Shown here: positions 35,875-46,200 of the stretch, one piece after another
How the letters are laid out: the number at the start of each line of letters is the position of its first letter
Position numbering within the stretch: position 1 is the stretch's first letter
Source of the DNA: Desulfobacterales bacterium
GTDB taxonomy: Bacteria; Desulfobacterota; Desulfobacteria; Desulfobacterales; ETH-SRB1
NCBI GenBank assembly: GCA_030610995.1
Contig: JAUWQO010000005.1
Span: 1 to 59,714 of the forward strand
Direction of reading: 5' to 3'
Length of the DNA stretch: 59,714 bases
Notes under the pieces: model-generated
What the model saw: the letters and a program-made list of their open reading frames with translations, nothing else
Databases searched by the model: none
What the model was told of the DNA's origin: nothing
Program-made: the position numbers and the translations under genes

Positions 35875-36116
35875 TAGAGTATCCTTTTTGAAGGGTTGAT
35901 TATTTTTGCCTTTCCGATGTCATCTATAATCTCGTAAGGTAAAAAAATCAATAAATCTATTGTGTTCCGCTAACGAAAGTCCGGGATGTTCCTCAGGTTA
36001 TAACTGATATCGTTAAGAAGGGAACGTGTGTGAGGATATTAATTGGAAAATAGGAAAATTGATAACGCGACAGTTCAATATAAAAAGAAAGGCACTATGT
36101 TAACATACTTGTTTGC

Positions 36117-37247
36117 TTACCGCTGCGCCTGATACCCGTTGGGAACCCCTTCCGGCGACAAAACTATCTGCCACACCTGGTTCATCCTTGCCCGGAAAGC
36201 ACCAGCACAGGACAGGAGATAAAATTTCCACATTCTGTAAAAACGCTCATTATAACTTTTTTTCAGAACATCCCAATTATCATAGAAATTTTTAAACCAG
36301 TGCATAAGTGTCTTATCATAGTAAGCGCCAAAACTATGCCAGTCTTCGAGAACAAATAACCCCTCAAAGGCTGTGCATAACTGTTTTGCAGACGGCAACA
36401 TGTAATCAGGGAATATGCAACGATCAATCCATGGATCAGTGCTTGTAACTGAAGAGTTTCCACCTATTGTATGCAGCAGAAAAAGCCCGTCCTTTTTAAG
36501 GTGCTTTTTAACTACACGCATAAATGTTGCATAATTTTTGCAACCAACATGCTCCATCATGCCGACTGAAAGAATGCGGTCAAAAACTCCATCAAGGCTG
36601 CGATAGTCCTGCATGCGGATTTCAACAGGAAGGCCTCGACAAAGCTCCTTCCCAACCTGATACTGTTTATCGGAAACCGTAATGCCGATAACTTCGACTT
36701 TGTAGCGCTGTGCAGCAAACTTTGCGGTTCCGCTCCATCCGCAGCCGATATCCAGAACCCGCATACCGGATCTTAAGCCCAGCTTACGGCAAATCAGATC
36801 CAGCTTTGCCTCCTGAGCCTGGTCCAGTGTTTTTGCATCCTTCCAGTAGGCGCAACTATAAATCATGCGCTTGTCAAGCATGCAGCGGTACAGATCGTTG
36901 CCCATATCATAATGGTGACGTCCTATCATGAAAGCGCGGGATGGTCTCTGCATGTTGACTATTTTAGCCTTCACAGTTTCAAATAAACAGGAAAACGGTT
37001 TGATCTTTTCATCCAGCCTGGCCCTGAAAACCTTATCAAATAATTGATCAAGCCTGTCACAATCCCACCAGCCGTCCATATATGATTCGCCGACACCCAG
37101 CGAACCCTTGGCTAAAAATCTTGCATACAGCTTATCATTATGAACCTGAATATCCCAGGGACGGTCGCCATTAATCTTAACATCGGCAAGGGATAATAAC
37201 TGTTCAACTTTATGACGGAATTTATCCTGATACATTTCCATCTCCAC
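36117..37247 (-). CDS. cfa: Cyclopropane-fatty-acyl-phospholipid synthase
   Basis: 376 residues, the full length of bacterial Cfa. N-terminal lipid-binding part (GSLGVGESYMDGWWDCDRLD), then YDMGNDLYRCML and YSCAYW, the SAM-binding VLDIGCGWSGTAKFAA, SVGMMEHVG with the catalytic Glu, and DPWIDRCIFPDYMLPS. It methylenates the double bond of unsaturated acyl chains in membrane phospholipids using SAM. It lies a few kb from the Pfa-type genes, hinting at a lipid-modification neighbourhood, although no operon joins them. The spacers on both sides (35875-36116 and 37248-37486) hold no gene. Confidence 0.95.
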   Translation of the reverse strand: MEMEMYQDKFRHKVEQLLSLADVKINGDRPWDIQVHNDKLYARFLAKGSLGVGESYMDGWWDCDRLDQLFDKVFRARLDEKIKPFSCLFETVKAKIVNMQRPSRAFMIGRHHYDMGNDLYRCMLDKRMIYSCAYWKDAKTLDQAQEAKLDLICRKLGLRSGMRVLDIGCGWSGTAKFAAQRYKVEVIGITVSDKQYQVGKELCRGLPVEIRMQDYRSLDGVFDRILSVGMMEHVGCKNYATFMRVVKKHLKKDGLFLLHTIGGNSSVTSTDPWIDRCIFPDYMLPSAKQLCTAFEGLFVLEDWHSFGAYYDKTLMHWFKNFYDNWDVLKKSYNERFYRMWKFYLLSCAGAFRARMNQVWQIVLSPEGVPNGYQAQR

Positions 37248-37486
37248 GGCTATAAACTGTGTTTTTTGAAACGGTCAGGCTTATAAAGAATAAAACTTGA
37301 GTAACTTAGGACTCAAGCATAAATAACTTGAACATTTCGCATCCCAGCTTCAGCTCATCTTTGACCGATCCACAATCGCAAAATCCTCAAAATAGCCTGC
37401 TATTCCTCTAATTTTGCTCAATTGGATCAATCAAATCTAAACTAAATCTGAGCGCCAAAGTGTCCAAGTTGTTTATGATCGAGTCC

Positions 37487-37708
37487 TTATTCTACGATCT
37501 TAAAATCCCAAATTTCTTCCTTATAAATATCTCGAAGCTTACTGGAAGCCTTTTCCGGCGTTTTAGCCCTCCATGTTAAAAGCAAATCATCGCCGGTCAT
37601 ACCTCCGACTTTATATGTCCAGCCATCCTCTTTTTTTACAATGTTCAGCGAAACAATCCCGCTATGTTTTTCACCTTTTGCGCTAACTTCAACTTTATTA
37701 ATAATCAT
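37487..37708 (-). CDS. Small hypothetical protein
   Basis: 73 residues with an alternating beta pattern (SGIVSLNIVKKEDGWTYKV) and a terminal helix-strand. Unrecognised. It starts 30-40 nt downstream of the MBL-fold hydrolase stop on the same strand, so it is probably co-transcribed with it. The coding look is reasonable (no repeats, balanced composition), but the gene is short. Confidence 0.5.
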   Translation of the reverse strand: MIINKVEVSAKGEKHSGIVSLNIVKKEDGWTYKVGGMTGDDLLLTWRAKTPEKASSKLRDIYKEEIWDFKIVE

Positions 37709-37741
37709 ATATTTTCCTTACACGGCTACCCGGCCTTGCGC

Positions 37742-38377
37742 TCATATTCTAATAACCCTGCCGGCGCCGCCCTCAATATATTTATCAGGATAAAGATACC
37801 TGATTTTTTCTTTGAATTGAGTGCAATGGGTTGGACAAATGCTTTCCAGATCTTGTATCAGATCAAACTCTTTGAATCCATGCAATCCGCCGATAAGAGT
37901 GACAACTCTGCCATAGTTTGAAGACGCCTGAAGAATTTCCCGAACACCAGGGTGAGAGCATCCGGCAACCACGACAACCCCCCCGTTGTATCTTATTACA
38001 AGGGATTGCTCCTGTGCTTTCAGCTCACCTGTTGAAAAAATATTTTCATGAATTGCAACAGGGCTCTTAACTCTTATTAATTCCTTTGATCCCTGGACCT
38101 CCTGGCAGGAACAAGGAATATAAAGCTTTGCGGGATTGATTTTAAGAAAAGATAAAAGCCCGCCAGTGTGGTCCCAATGGGCGTGCGAGATAAAAATTAT
38201 ATCAATTAGCGCAGGATCGATATTCAACTTTTTCATATTGCCAAGCAGGATATCGCCGTTTGCGCCTGTATCAAAAAGTATTTTCCTGTCAAAAGCCTCA
38301 ATCAGGCATGAAAAGCCCCAGTCAGGCTTAAGACTTTTATCAAACGCCTCATTGTCATATATGATGGTGATTTTCAT
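37742..38377 (-). CDS. MBL-fold metallo-hydrolase
   Basis: 211 residues. The metallo-beta-lactamase signature ISHAHWDHTGG (about 69-79) supplies the metal ligands, with further ligands in VVAGCSHPGV and IGGLHGF. The layout matches the subgroup annotated as dihydropteridine-type or phosphoribosyl cyclic phosphodiesterase-like hydrolases, frequent in anaerobes. The substrate cannot be assigned. No signal peptide, so cytoplasmic. Confidence 0.87.
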   Translation of the reverse strand: MKITIIYDNEAFDKSLKPDWGFSCLIEAFDRKILFDTGANGDILLGNMKKLNIDPALIDIIFISHAHWDHTGGLLSFLKINPAKLYIPCSCQEVQGSKELIRVKSPVAIHENIFSTGELKAQEQSLVIRYNGGVVVVAGCSHPGVREILQASSNYGRVVTLIGGLHGFKEFDLIQDLESICPTHCTQFKEKIRYLYPDKYIEGGAGRVIRI

Positions 38378-39322
38378 TTTTCTTTTTTCTTAAACCATCA
38401 GCGATTGGAAGCAAAAATATCTTTAATTTTTAAATATACCAAAAAAATTCACTTTGGTAAAGATTTTAAAAATTTATTCATGTAAATTTTCAGATTCTCA
38501 CGCACGTGTAGCGCAGGCGCTTGCGCCGCGTGAAGGCGCCAAGCTCGCAAAGAAAAAATAAAACTTAGCCTCTTAGTCCGCCCTTTACCCATAAGTGTTG
38601 AGACATGCTTTTATCCTTAATTAACAATTAGTTATTAACAATTGATTATTGATTATTTATTTTATGTTTTTATATTTATGCCCAAAAAGCCAATAATAAT
38701 AGTTAATAATCAATTGATAACTGTTAATTGCTAATGGAGAGATAACTTATGGGTAAAGGCCAGTCTTAGTCCGCCAAAGTACTCTGGCGGATTGGCGGAT
38801 GAGGCAATATTGTTAAAATAGTGTTATTCTCCAAATTTATGCTCGACTTTGACGTTGACGTAGGACATTGCTGATTCCGTCTTGACAAATTGAAAGCTAA
38901 CATACTATTCACTAATGTGATCGGTTTCAGGTTCAGAATTCAAGCCTGCCCTGGCGCGACTTGATATGCATTCTTGGCGCGATCTCGTTGAATGCTGCGT
39001 CAGAAGTTTCTACGCAATGGGACAGGAAAGCCAGGTCTGGGCCAGGGGTTCAAAGGTTATAGCCTACTGATATCCTTAACTTTATAACACAATGCTCAGA
39101 TTAGTCTCTTTCACCCATTGGGTGAAACATAACATGCGCCCCTATTAGGGCCTTCGGCCACCTTTAGCCAATGGCTAATAGCCAATAGTTAAAGGTAAAG
39201 CAAAGCTTTCCAGGGCTCTTCAACCGCGAACCGTGAACGTTGAACCGCTATTTTACAAACCCTTTCAGCCCCCTGGAATTGATAAAGAAAGTAGAAGAGA
39301 TACTTGGATATAGGAAGATTTT
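38378..39322. other. Long spacer with a 200-bp palindrome and an ORF fragment
   Basis: About 945 nt without an intact gene. It holds the palindrome listed separately, a GC-rich patch near 38500-38540, and a plus-strand open stretch at about 38938-39070 (reading LARLDMHSWRDLVECC) that has no start and ends in TGA, perhaps the 3' scrap of a lost gene. A CCAATGGCTAATAGCCAATAG hairpin lies near 39169. AT-rich sequence at the right end leads to the HD-GYP gene. Confidence 0.5.
38576..38776. repeat. Roughly 200-bp imperfect palindrome
   Basis: Outer arms CCTTTACCCATAAGT (about 38583-38597) and ACTTATGGGTAAAGG (about 38746-38760). Inner arms TTAACAATTAGTTATTAACAATTGATTATTG against AATAATCAATTGATAACTGTTAATTGCTAA. 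The phrase CTTAGTCCGCC occurs directly at both edges, like a target-site or terminal direct repeat. The centre is very AT-rich. No coding capacity; a MITE-like element is possible. Confidence 0.65.
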
Positions 39323-40153
39323 ATGGGAATCAATAAATATGATGCCAAATACTCTGATGCTGATCAACTGAAAAAATTTGCGGATGATCTTGTCAAGATT
39401 TATAAATCTGAAAAACAAAAACGAAAAGAGCTCGAAGCTACCAATTTGCAACTTATCAAATACGGCCATGACCTGAACAGGTCGGTTTCAGAACTTAAAG
39501 CCGCCAACCTTGAACTCCAAAAAGCCTACCTTGACACCATTTACCGGCTTGTAATAGCGGCTGAATACAAGGACGAAGACACAGGCGATCACATTATCCG
39601 CATAGGTCATTACAGCTCGTTGATAGCCGAAAAACTTGGAATGTCGGACGCAAAGACTAAAGATATGCTCTATGCGGCGCCCATGCATGATATTGGAAAA
39701 ATCGGCATTCCAGACCATATACTATTAAAACCGGGCAGATTGACTGATGAAGAATTTGATATCATTAAAACTCATACCATTATAGGGGCAAAGATTCTAT
39801 CAAATTCCAATTCAAAAATAATAATACTTGCAGAGCAGATAGCCCTTTCCCATCATGAAAAATGGAATGGCCAGGGATATCCCAATGGTATTTCCGGCAA
39901 CAATATTCCTCTGGAAGCCAGGATTGTAGCCATAGCAGATGGCTTTGACGCTCTGACATCAAAACGCCCTTACAAGAAGACTTTCTCCGTGGAAACTGCA
40001 ATAAACATTATGAAAAAAGAACGAGGGCAACATTTTGACCCTGATATACTGGATATATTTCTGGCAAATATGGATGAAATTATAAAAATCAGAGCCAGCG
40101 TTAAAAAAGATAATTTTTCACTTTTAGATTACATCTGGGATGAAAGTGATTAG
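39323..40153 (+). CDS. HD-GYP domain phosphodiesterase
   Basis: 276 residues. The N-terminal 70-80 residues are a coiled coil (KSEKQKRKELEATNLQLIKYGHD). Residues about 85-265 are an HD-GYP domain: GDHIIRIGHYS, MHDIGKIGIPDHIL, THTIIGAKIL, SHHEKWNGQGYPNGI and AIADGFDALTSKRPYK. HD-GYP proteins hydrolyse cyclic di-GMP. There is no receiver or PAS domain, so the signal must come through the coiled coil or a partner. The ATG at 39323 has AGGAAG 5-6 nt upstream. Apparently a single gene. Confidence 0.92.
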   Translation: MGINKYDAKYSDADQLKKFADDLVKIYKSEKQKRKELEATNLQLIKYGHDLNRSVSELKAANLELQKAYLDTIYRLVIAAEYKDEDTGDHIIRIGHYSSLIAEKLGMSDAKTKDMLYAAPMHDIGKIGIPDHILLKPGRLTDEEFDIIKTHTIIGAKILSNSNSKIIILAEQIALSHHEKWNGQGYPNGISGNNIPLEARIVAIADGFDALTSKRPYKKTFSVETAINIMKKERGQHFDPDILDIFLANMDEIIKIRASVKKDNFSLLDYIWDESD

Positions 40154-40199
40154 ATTTCACCTGTTGTAGTGTTTTAGACAAGGTTGATGAAAATAAGTA

Positions 40200-40350
40200 G
40201 CCGTTCACGGCTTGAAACTTGAAATTGGAAAGTAGAAATTTGGGAGAGATTAAAATAGAAATTGGAAAGTAGAAATTGGGAAGAACAGTACAAATACAAA
40301 AGCATGAAGGCCAAATTTCCAATTTCTATTTTCCAATTTCAACGTTCCGT
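40200..40350. repeat. Inverted GAAATTGGAAAGTA array
   Basis: Left arm: GAAATTGGAAAGTAGAAATT is present twice (40216-40237 and 40258-40280). Right arm: AATTTCCAATTTCTATTTTCCAATTTC (40315-40341 in parts) is the inverse. The arms can pair across about 40 nt. It occupies nearly the whole gap before pfaD. Confidence 0.75.
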
Positions 40351-40379
40351 AAACGCTTACAAAAGTAAGGATAGCTGTT

Positions 40380-42014
40380 TTGCATACATTTAACAACAAA
40401 AAAAATATAGGACGGTGGACGCAGGGAAAGACTGAACCTGAACTCGGAGATGATGCGGTTAAAAAAGCGATCCGCCGGGTTTCAGAACCTGTATTTCTGC
40501 TGAACATGGACGGCCGGCTTGCTGTAGGCAGGGGCGGAACAATTACTATCGGCGATTTAACGGAGGCATACCCGGGGGCTCATCCTCTTTGCGGATTTGC
40601 GCCGCCGTTCCATCCTGAAAATCTGGGCGATCCTTATTTCAAAAAAAGACACAATCTTCGCTACGCCTATATCGCCGGCGCCATGGCTAATGGAATCAGC
40701 TCTGTCAGAATGGTTCAAGAAACCGGCCGCGCACAAATGCTGGGATTTTTCGGCGCCGCGGGCCTTTCTTTGGATAAAATAGAGGCCGCAATCTACAGCC
40801 TTAAAGAACACAACTTGCCGTTTGGTTTTAATCTTATACACAGCCCCAACGAACCTGAACTCGAGGCCGAAGTTGTAAATCTCTACTTAAAGCATGGAAT
40901 AAGGCTCATCAGCGCCTCTGCATATCTTAACCTTACTCTGCCCCTTGTTTACTTCCGTGTGCATGGAATCCATAATGACCAAAGCGGCAATATAGTATGT
41001 CCAAACAGGATAATTGCTAAAGTATCACGGGTTGAGGTCGCTGGAAAATTCCTTTCACCTCCGCCGGAAAAACTTCTGGCCCAGCTTGTAGAAAGAAAAA
41101 TGATTACAACACAGGAAGCAGCCCTTGCAGCTTCGATCCCTATGGCCGAGGATCTGACGGCAGAAGCCGATTCCGGCGGCCATACAGACAACAAGCCGGC
41201 TATTACACTATTGCCTACCATGCTTGCACTCCGTAATGAAATCGCCAAAAAATACAAGTATTTAACTCCGCTTTGCGTGGGGCTTGGCGGAGGAATCGCA
41301 ACCCCTTATTCAACGGCCGCGGCATTTGCAATGGGCGCTGCCTATATTCTAACCGGCTCCATCAACCAATGCTGTATTGAAGCCGGCACATCGGAAACAG
41401 TTCGCAAAATGCTTTCAGAAGCCGGCCAGGCGGATGTAACCATGGCGCCGGCTGCGGATATGTTTGAAATGGGAGTAAAAGTTCAGGTATTAAAACGAGG
41501 AACCATGTTTCCTTTCCGCGCCTTGAAGCTTTACGATCTTTACAGCATACACGAAAGTTATGAAAGCATACCTGAAAAGCAAAGGCGGGTTCTGGAACAA
41601 GACTTTTTCCGTTGCAGTTTTGAAGAAAGCTGGAACCAGACAAAAGGCTTTTTCCTCAAACGTGATCCAAAACAGATCGAGCTGGCTGAAAAGAATCCTA
41701 AGCACAAGATGGCCCTTGTTTTTCGATCCTATCTGGGACAAAGTTCGACCTGGGCAACAACAGGAGATCCTTCACGAAAAATGGATTACCAGATTTGGTG
41801 CGGCCCTGCTATAGGCGCCTTTAATGAATGGGTAAAAGGATCATTACTCGAAAAAGCGGAAAACCGCAAAACAGTCGCGATTGCGATGAATCTTCTTTAT
41901 GGCGCCTCAGTTGCGACACGAGCCAACCTGCTTCGCAGCTATGGGGTAACACTACCGGCAGATGCCGGCAGCTTCTCTCCCATGGACCTTTCCAAAATAT
42001 ACAGGCTTCTATAA
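40380..42014 (+). CDS. pfaD: PfaD-family enoyl reductase of PUFA/polyketide synthesis
   Basis: 544 residues from a TTG start with AAGGA about 12 nt upstream. It belongs to the PfaD family (2-nitropropane-dioxygenase-like FMN barrel): GAHPLCGFAPPFHPENLGDP, MANGISSVRMVQETGRAQMLGFFGAAG, PLCVGLGGGIATPYSTAAAFAMGAAYILTGSINQCC with the flavin-phosphate loop, and the long C-terminal extension with WNQTKGFF. In Pfa-type synthases PfaD acts as the trans enoyl reductase. It precedes a PfaA-like synthase by about 1.3 kb, separated by an oppositely oriented regulator gene, so the two are not one operon. Confidence 0.93.
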   Translation: MHTFNNKKNIGRWTQGKTEPELGDDAVKKAIRRVSEPVFLLNMDGRLAVGRGGTITIGDLTEAYPGAHPLCGFAPPFHPENLGDPYFKKRHNLRYAYIAGAMANGISSVRMVQETGRAQMLGFFGAAGLSLDKIEAAIYSLKEHNLPFGFNLIHSPNEPELEAEVVNLYLKHGIRLISASAYLNLTLPLVYFRVHGIHNDQSGNIVCPNRIIAKVSRVEVAGKFLSPPPEKLLAQLVERKMITTQEAALAASIPMAEDLTAEADSGGHTDNKPAITLLPTMLALRNEIAKKYKYLTPLCVGLGGGIATPYSTAAAFAMGAAYILTGSINQCCIEAGTSETVRKMLSEAGQADVTMAPAADMFEMGVKVQVLKRGTMFPFRALKLYDLYSIHESYESIPEKQRRVLEQDFFRCSFEESWNQTKGFFLKRDPKQIELAEKNPKHKMALVFRSYLGQSSTWATTGDPSRKMDYQIWCGPAIGAFNEWVKGSLLEKAENRKTVAIAMNLLYGASVATRANLLRSYGVTLPADAGSFSPMDLSKIYRLL

Positions 42015-42019
42015 CCGCT

Positions 42020-42292
42020 TTGGATTGATGTTTGATGATTGATGATTGATGGAATCGCTTCGCCCTGCCCGCCACCTGCCCGCAATGCCTCTATTTCGCA
42101 CGACTTAGTATTTCCGCTTTGTTCCTCTGTGGGCATAACGAATAAAATGAATAGGACATATTTTCAATGCATGGCAGGCGGGTCGCGAGCCATATTCAAT
42201 GCTCTTCGTCTTTTTGTTGCCTTGCTCAGGCGAGGCAGGCGGGTCTATCTTTTCAATCGACAATCATCAATCGACAATCATCAATCCTTCAC
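42020..42292. repeat. Inverted heptamer arrays flanking a GC-rich insert
   Basis: Left arm GATTGATGTTTGATGATTGATGATTGATGG (shown in parts, 42024-42050) carries GATGATT heptamers. Right arm 42256-42290 carries the inverse CAATCATCAATCGACAATCATCAATCC. Between them, GC-rich short palindromic pieces around GGCAGGCGGG occur twice (42172 and 42234) and CCTGCCCGCC once (42065). The right arm overlaps the last codons of the regulator gene. Confidence 0.75.
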
Positions 42293-42855
42293 CTATTTAG
42301 CCCCAGCCTTTCTAATAATTTATTGCGAACCCCTGTAATATTTAACATTTTAACCTTAATTGTATCCGGACCCGTCGCCTTCTTATCGGGTTGTTTAATC
42401 ATTGTTTCCACATAGAGCTCTTCACGCACCTGACACCCTTTGTAATCCACAGGCCTGTCAGAAATTATCCCCCTGGTTTTATAATAAAAATCGAGGTGTT
42501 CTACGGATAGGTTGTTTTCATAAATATAAATAATATATCTACAAATCACATTATTTATAATATCTGAAGTTTTTGAGTCCCCCTTATCAAGAAAATAAAA
42601 TCCATTATCCACAAGCCAGCCATGCAAATCTTTCAATATTTGCTTTGTCTCCGGAATTGTGAATTTCATATAAGCCACCAGATAGCCGCCAAGAAAGACT
42701 GTAAAAACGCTATCAGGAGTGTATTGCCTTGCATATCCGGATTGCATCCCGCCTAAAGGATCAGGAGGGAGAAATTCCCTTGACCACCTCTTCCACCTGG
42801 CAAGGTTTATTTCCAATTTCCTTGACAATTCTCTGTTTGTATAATATTTTATCAT
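42289..42855 (-). CDS. MerR-like helix-turn-helix protein
   Basis: 188 residues. The N-terminal 70 residues look like a MerR-type winged helix: YYTNRELSRKLEINLARWKRWSREF, then GYARQYTPDSVFTVFLGGYLV, where MerR proteins usually have the R-Y-x3-D/V pattern. The C-terminal 110 residues show no known ligand domain. Transcribed away from pfaA and towards the end of pfaD, it may regulate the lipid-synthase genes on either side. That is inferred from position. No RBS of note was seen. Confidence 0.65.
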   Translation of the reverse strand: MIKYYTNRELSRKLEINLARWKRWSREFLPPDPLGGMQSGYARQYTPDSVFTVFLGGYLVAYMKFTIPETKQILKDLHGWLVDNGFYFLDKGDSKTSDIINNVICRYIIYIYENNLSVEHLDFYYKTRGIISDRPVDYKGCQVREELYVETMIKQPDKKATGPDTIKVKMLNITGVRNKLLERLGLNR

Positions 42856-43282
42856 AATTCCTTCTTGATTAATTGTTATATCAATATAACAACTTTGTCA
42901 AGCTCTTGCAAATGTTTTTTTATGAATTATTATAATAATAATTTAGCCACAGATTCACCCCAGTACGATCATCCTGACCTACGGGGCAGGCACAGATGAA
43001 CTCAGATAGGTTTAAATACAAAGAAACCACTGAGGAAGGGGAATTATTGACGATTGAAAATTGACGATTGAAAATTTGTGGAATTGCTCCCGCCGTGCTC
43101 GCGCACCGTCGCGGCAGGTCGCTCTGTTTCTTTTTAAAAATTGATAGAATTCCTTCAATATTCAATCGACAATATTAAATTTTCAATATTATAATCCCTG
43201 TCTGCCGCAGGCAAGTTGGTGTCTTTGTGGCTAACCTATTGCAAATATAGTTATTTAAGTTTTGTAAAAAAAGGAATAATAA
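42856..43282. repeat. Repeat island upstream of the PfaA-like gene
   Basis: It carries ATTGACGATTGAAAATTGACGATTGAAAATT (in parts, 43046-43077) facing TTCAATATTCAATCGACAATATTAAATTTTCAATATT (43152-43190), with a GC-rich stretch (GCCGTGCTCGCGCACCGTCGCGGC) between them. A copy of the GGTGTCTTTGTGGCTAAC element follows at 43211-43228. The synthase promoter is probably in the AT-rich last 50 nt, which also holds the AAGGA Shine-Dalgarno. Confidence 0.7.
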
Positions 43283-46200
43283 TTGAAACCAACTGAAAAT
43301 ATAAACAACCAAAATATTCCGATCGCCATTATCGGCATTGGATGCTTTTTCCCAAAATCTCCGGGATTAAAAGAATATTGGCGCTTAATATTTCAAGGCG
43401 AAGACGGCATAACCGAAGTTCCAAAATCACACTGGAATCCTGAAGATTACTTTAACAAAAATCCAAAAGAACCAGACCATGTTTACTGCAGACGGGGCGG
43501 TTTTCTTTCCCCTGTTTCATTTGACCCAACCGAATTCGGCATTCCTCCGTCTTCCATTGAAGCAACAGACACTTCACAGATTCTCAGCCTCATGGCCGCA
43601 AAAACAGCTCTTGATGACGCAGGTTACTGGAAAAACAAAAACTTCAACAGGGATAAAACAAGCGTAATATTAGGAATAACCGGAACCCAGGAGCTTGTTA
43701 TCCCACTGGGAGCAAGACTTGGATATCCAAAATGGCGCAAGGCTCTTCTTGATTCAGGAATCTCTGCTGAAAAGGCCCAAGAAATAATTGAGCGAATATC
43801 CGATTCATATGTATCGTGGCAGGAAAACTCCTTCCCAGGTCTTCTTGGGAATGTCGTGGCAGGAAGAATATGCAACCGACTCGACCTGGGGGGCACTAAC
43901 TGCGTGGTTGACGCTGCCTGCGCCAGCTCGATGAGCGCGATACACCTTGCGGTGATGGAACTCATGTCGGGCCGTTCAGACATGGCTCTCACCGGTGGAG
44001 TGGATACTTTAAACGATATCTTTATGCACATGTGCTTTTCCAAAACACATATCTTGTCTCCCACGGAAGACATCAGGCCTTTTTCAAGGGATGCGGACGG
44101 AACCGTGCTTGGAGAAGGGGTCGGGATAGTTATTCTTAAAAGACTCAAAGATGCCAAACAGGACGGCGACAAAATTTACGCTGTAATAAAGGGCGTTGGC
44201 TCGTCAAGCGACGGCAAATCGCAGAGCATATATGCGCCCAAGGCCGAAGGACAGGCAAAAGCGATTCGCGCGGCTTATATGAACGCTGGAATAGATCCTG
44301 CCACTGTCGGCCTGATCGAAGCTCACGGCACAGGCACCAAGGTCGGGGACATTGTAGAGTTTCAATCGCTATGCAAGGTCTTTGGCGAATCAAACAAAAA
44401 TAAAAACATATCATCCAATATTCTTAATTCCGGCAAGTGCGCTCTCGGATCAGTCAAGTCGATGATCGGCCACACCAAGGCTGCGGCCGGAGCAGCCGGT
44501 CTGATTAAGGCTGCGTTGTCTCTTTATCACAAGGCCCTGCCGCCGACATTAAAAGCCGATAACCCTGATCCGGAATTAAGGATAGATGAATCCCCTTTTT
44601 ATTTAAACACAAAAACCAGGCCATGGCTTTCAAAAAAGGGGCATCCGCGCCGCGCGGGTGTCAGCGCTTTTGGATTTGGCGGAAGTAATTTTCATATTCT
44701 TGTCGAAGAGCACAAGCCTAAAAAAAGAAATATCTCCTGGGATGGATCAATCGAAATCGTTGCCCTGTCCGCTTCAAGCAAAAACGGGCTTTTTAAACTC
44801 GTCGGCGCCATGAAAAACTCCATTGACAAAGGAATCTCAAATAAAGAGTTTACAAAAACAGCCGCTGATACCAGGACCGATTTTTCATTTAATGACAGGC
44901 ACAGGCTTTTGTTTGTCATCAAACAGACTCTTGATTCTTCCGCATACACATCCAGGCCTTTTGACGAGGCATTAAACGCGCTTAGCGCAAACAATCGGAA
45001 AGGGGCATGGAACCTGCAAAATATCTATTATGGAGGCCCTGATTATATCAACCCTGAAAACCGCGGTAAAATCGCATTTATGTTTCCAGGCCAGGGCAGT
45101 CAATATACGCAAATGGGACGCGACCTTGTTTGCTGCTTTCCGGAAGCCCTTGAGGTCATAGAAATTGCAAACAGCAAATATAACAATACCGGCTATCTGT
45201 CCGATTATATCTATCCTTTTCCGGCTCAAACAGATAAAGATGCTTTAAAAAACACGGATATCGCCCAGCCGGCCATCGGTGCGGTAAGCCTGGCAATGCT
45301 TAACATCCTTCAAGGATTCGGAATAAAGCCTGATGCCGCATGCGGACACAGCTATGGGGAACTGCCTGCCCTTTATGCCGCAGGATGGATGGACATCAAC
45401 ACTCTTTTTGACCTTTCAATCGCCCGCGGTAATTTAATGGCCTCGGCTGGACGCAATAAAGATGACAGCGGTACAATGCTGGCAGTAAAGGCGCCGATCA
45501 ACGAACTTGAGGACCTGATTAACGGCTCGGAAACAGGCGTAATCCTTGCCAATAGAAACAGTCCAAACCAGGGAGTTCTATCCGGTCCTGTTGAGTCAAT
45601 TGCCCTGGCGGACAAGATATGCAGACAAAAAGGGTTTAAAACAATAAAACTTTCCGTGTCCGCCGCTTTTCACAGCACCCTGGTAAAGGATGCCCAGAAG
45701 CCGTTTGCCCGGCAAGTGCAAAATGCAGATATTGTTCCATCAAAGGTGCCTGTCTTTTCCAATACAACCGGAATGCCGTACCCTGCCGATTCCGACAAGG
45801 CAAAGGAACTGCTTGGCAGACAAATCTTACGTCCGGTTAATTTTTTAAGCGAAATCGAAAATCTATTTAAAGCCGGTGTGCATACATTTGTGGAGATCGG
45901 CCCTAAATCGGTACTGACAGGTCTTGTTAAATCAATATTAATGGGACAAAATTTTCAGGCGGTTTCTATGGACAGCTCTTGCGGAAAAGGATCGGGAGTG
46001 ATGGATCTCGCTAAAACACTCAGCCTTTTAGCCTCTCTTGGTCATAATGTTAATTTAAACAGATGGGAAGATCCTGTCAGGGAAACGCAAAAACAGCTTA
46101 TGAGCATATCTGTTGCAGGAGCAAACTACAAGTCAAAGCCAAAACAAAGGGAAAAAACAACAAAAGATATTAAAAAGCTTACAACCGGAATACAGCCGCA

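Noticed and set aside
38938-39070. Plus-strand open stretch reading LARLDMHSWRDLVECC
   Set aside because: No start codon, short, and no family recognised; kept only as a note in the gap entry.
43624-44172. 182-aa minus-strand ORF inside the synthase gene
   Set aside because: Antisense to the ketosynthase domain; no independent coding signal.
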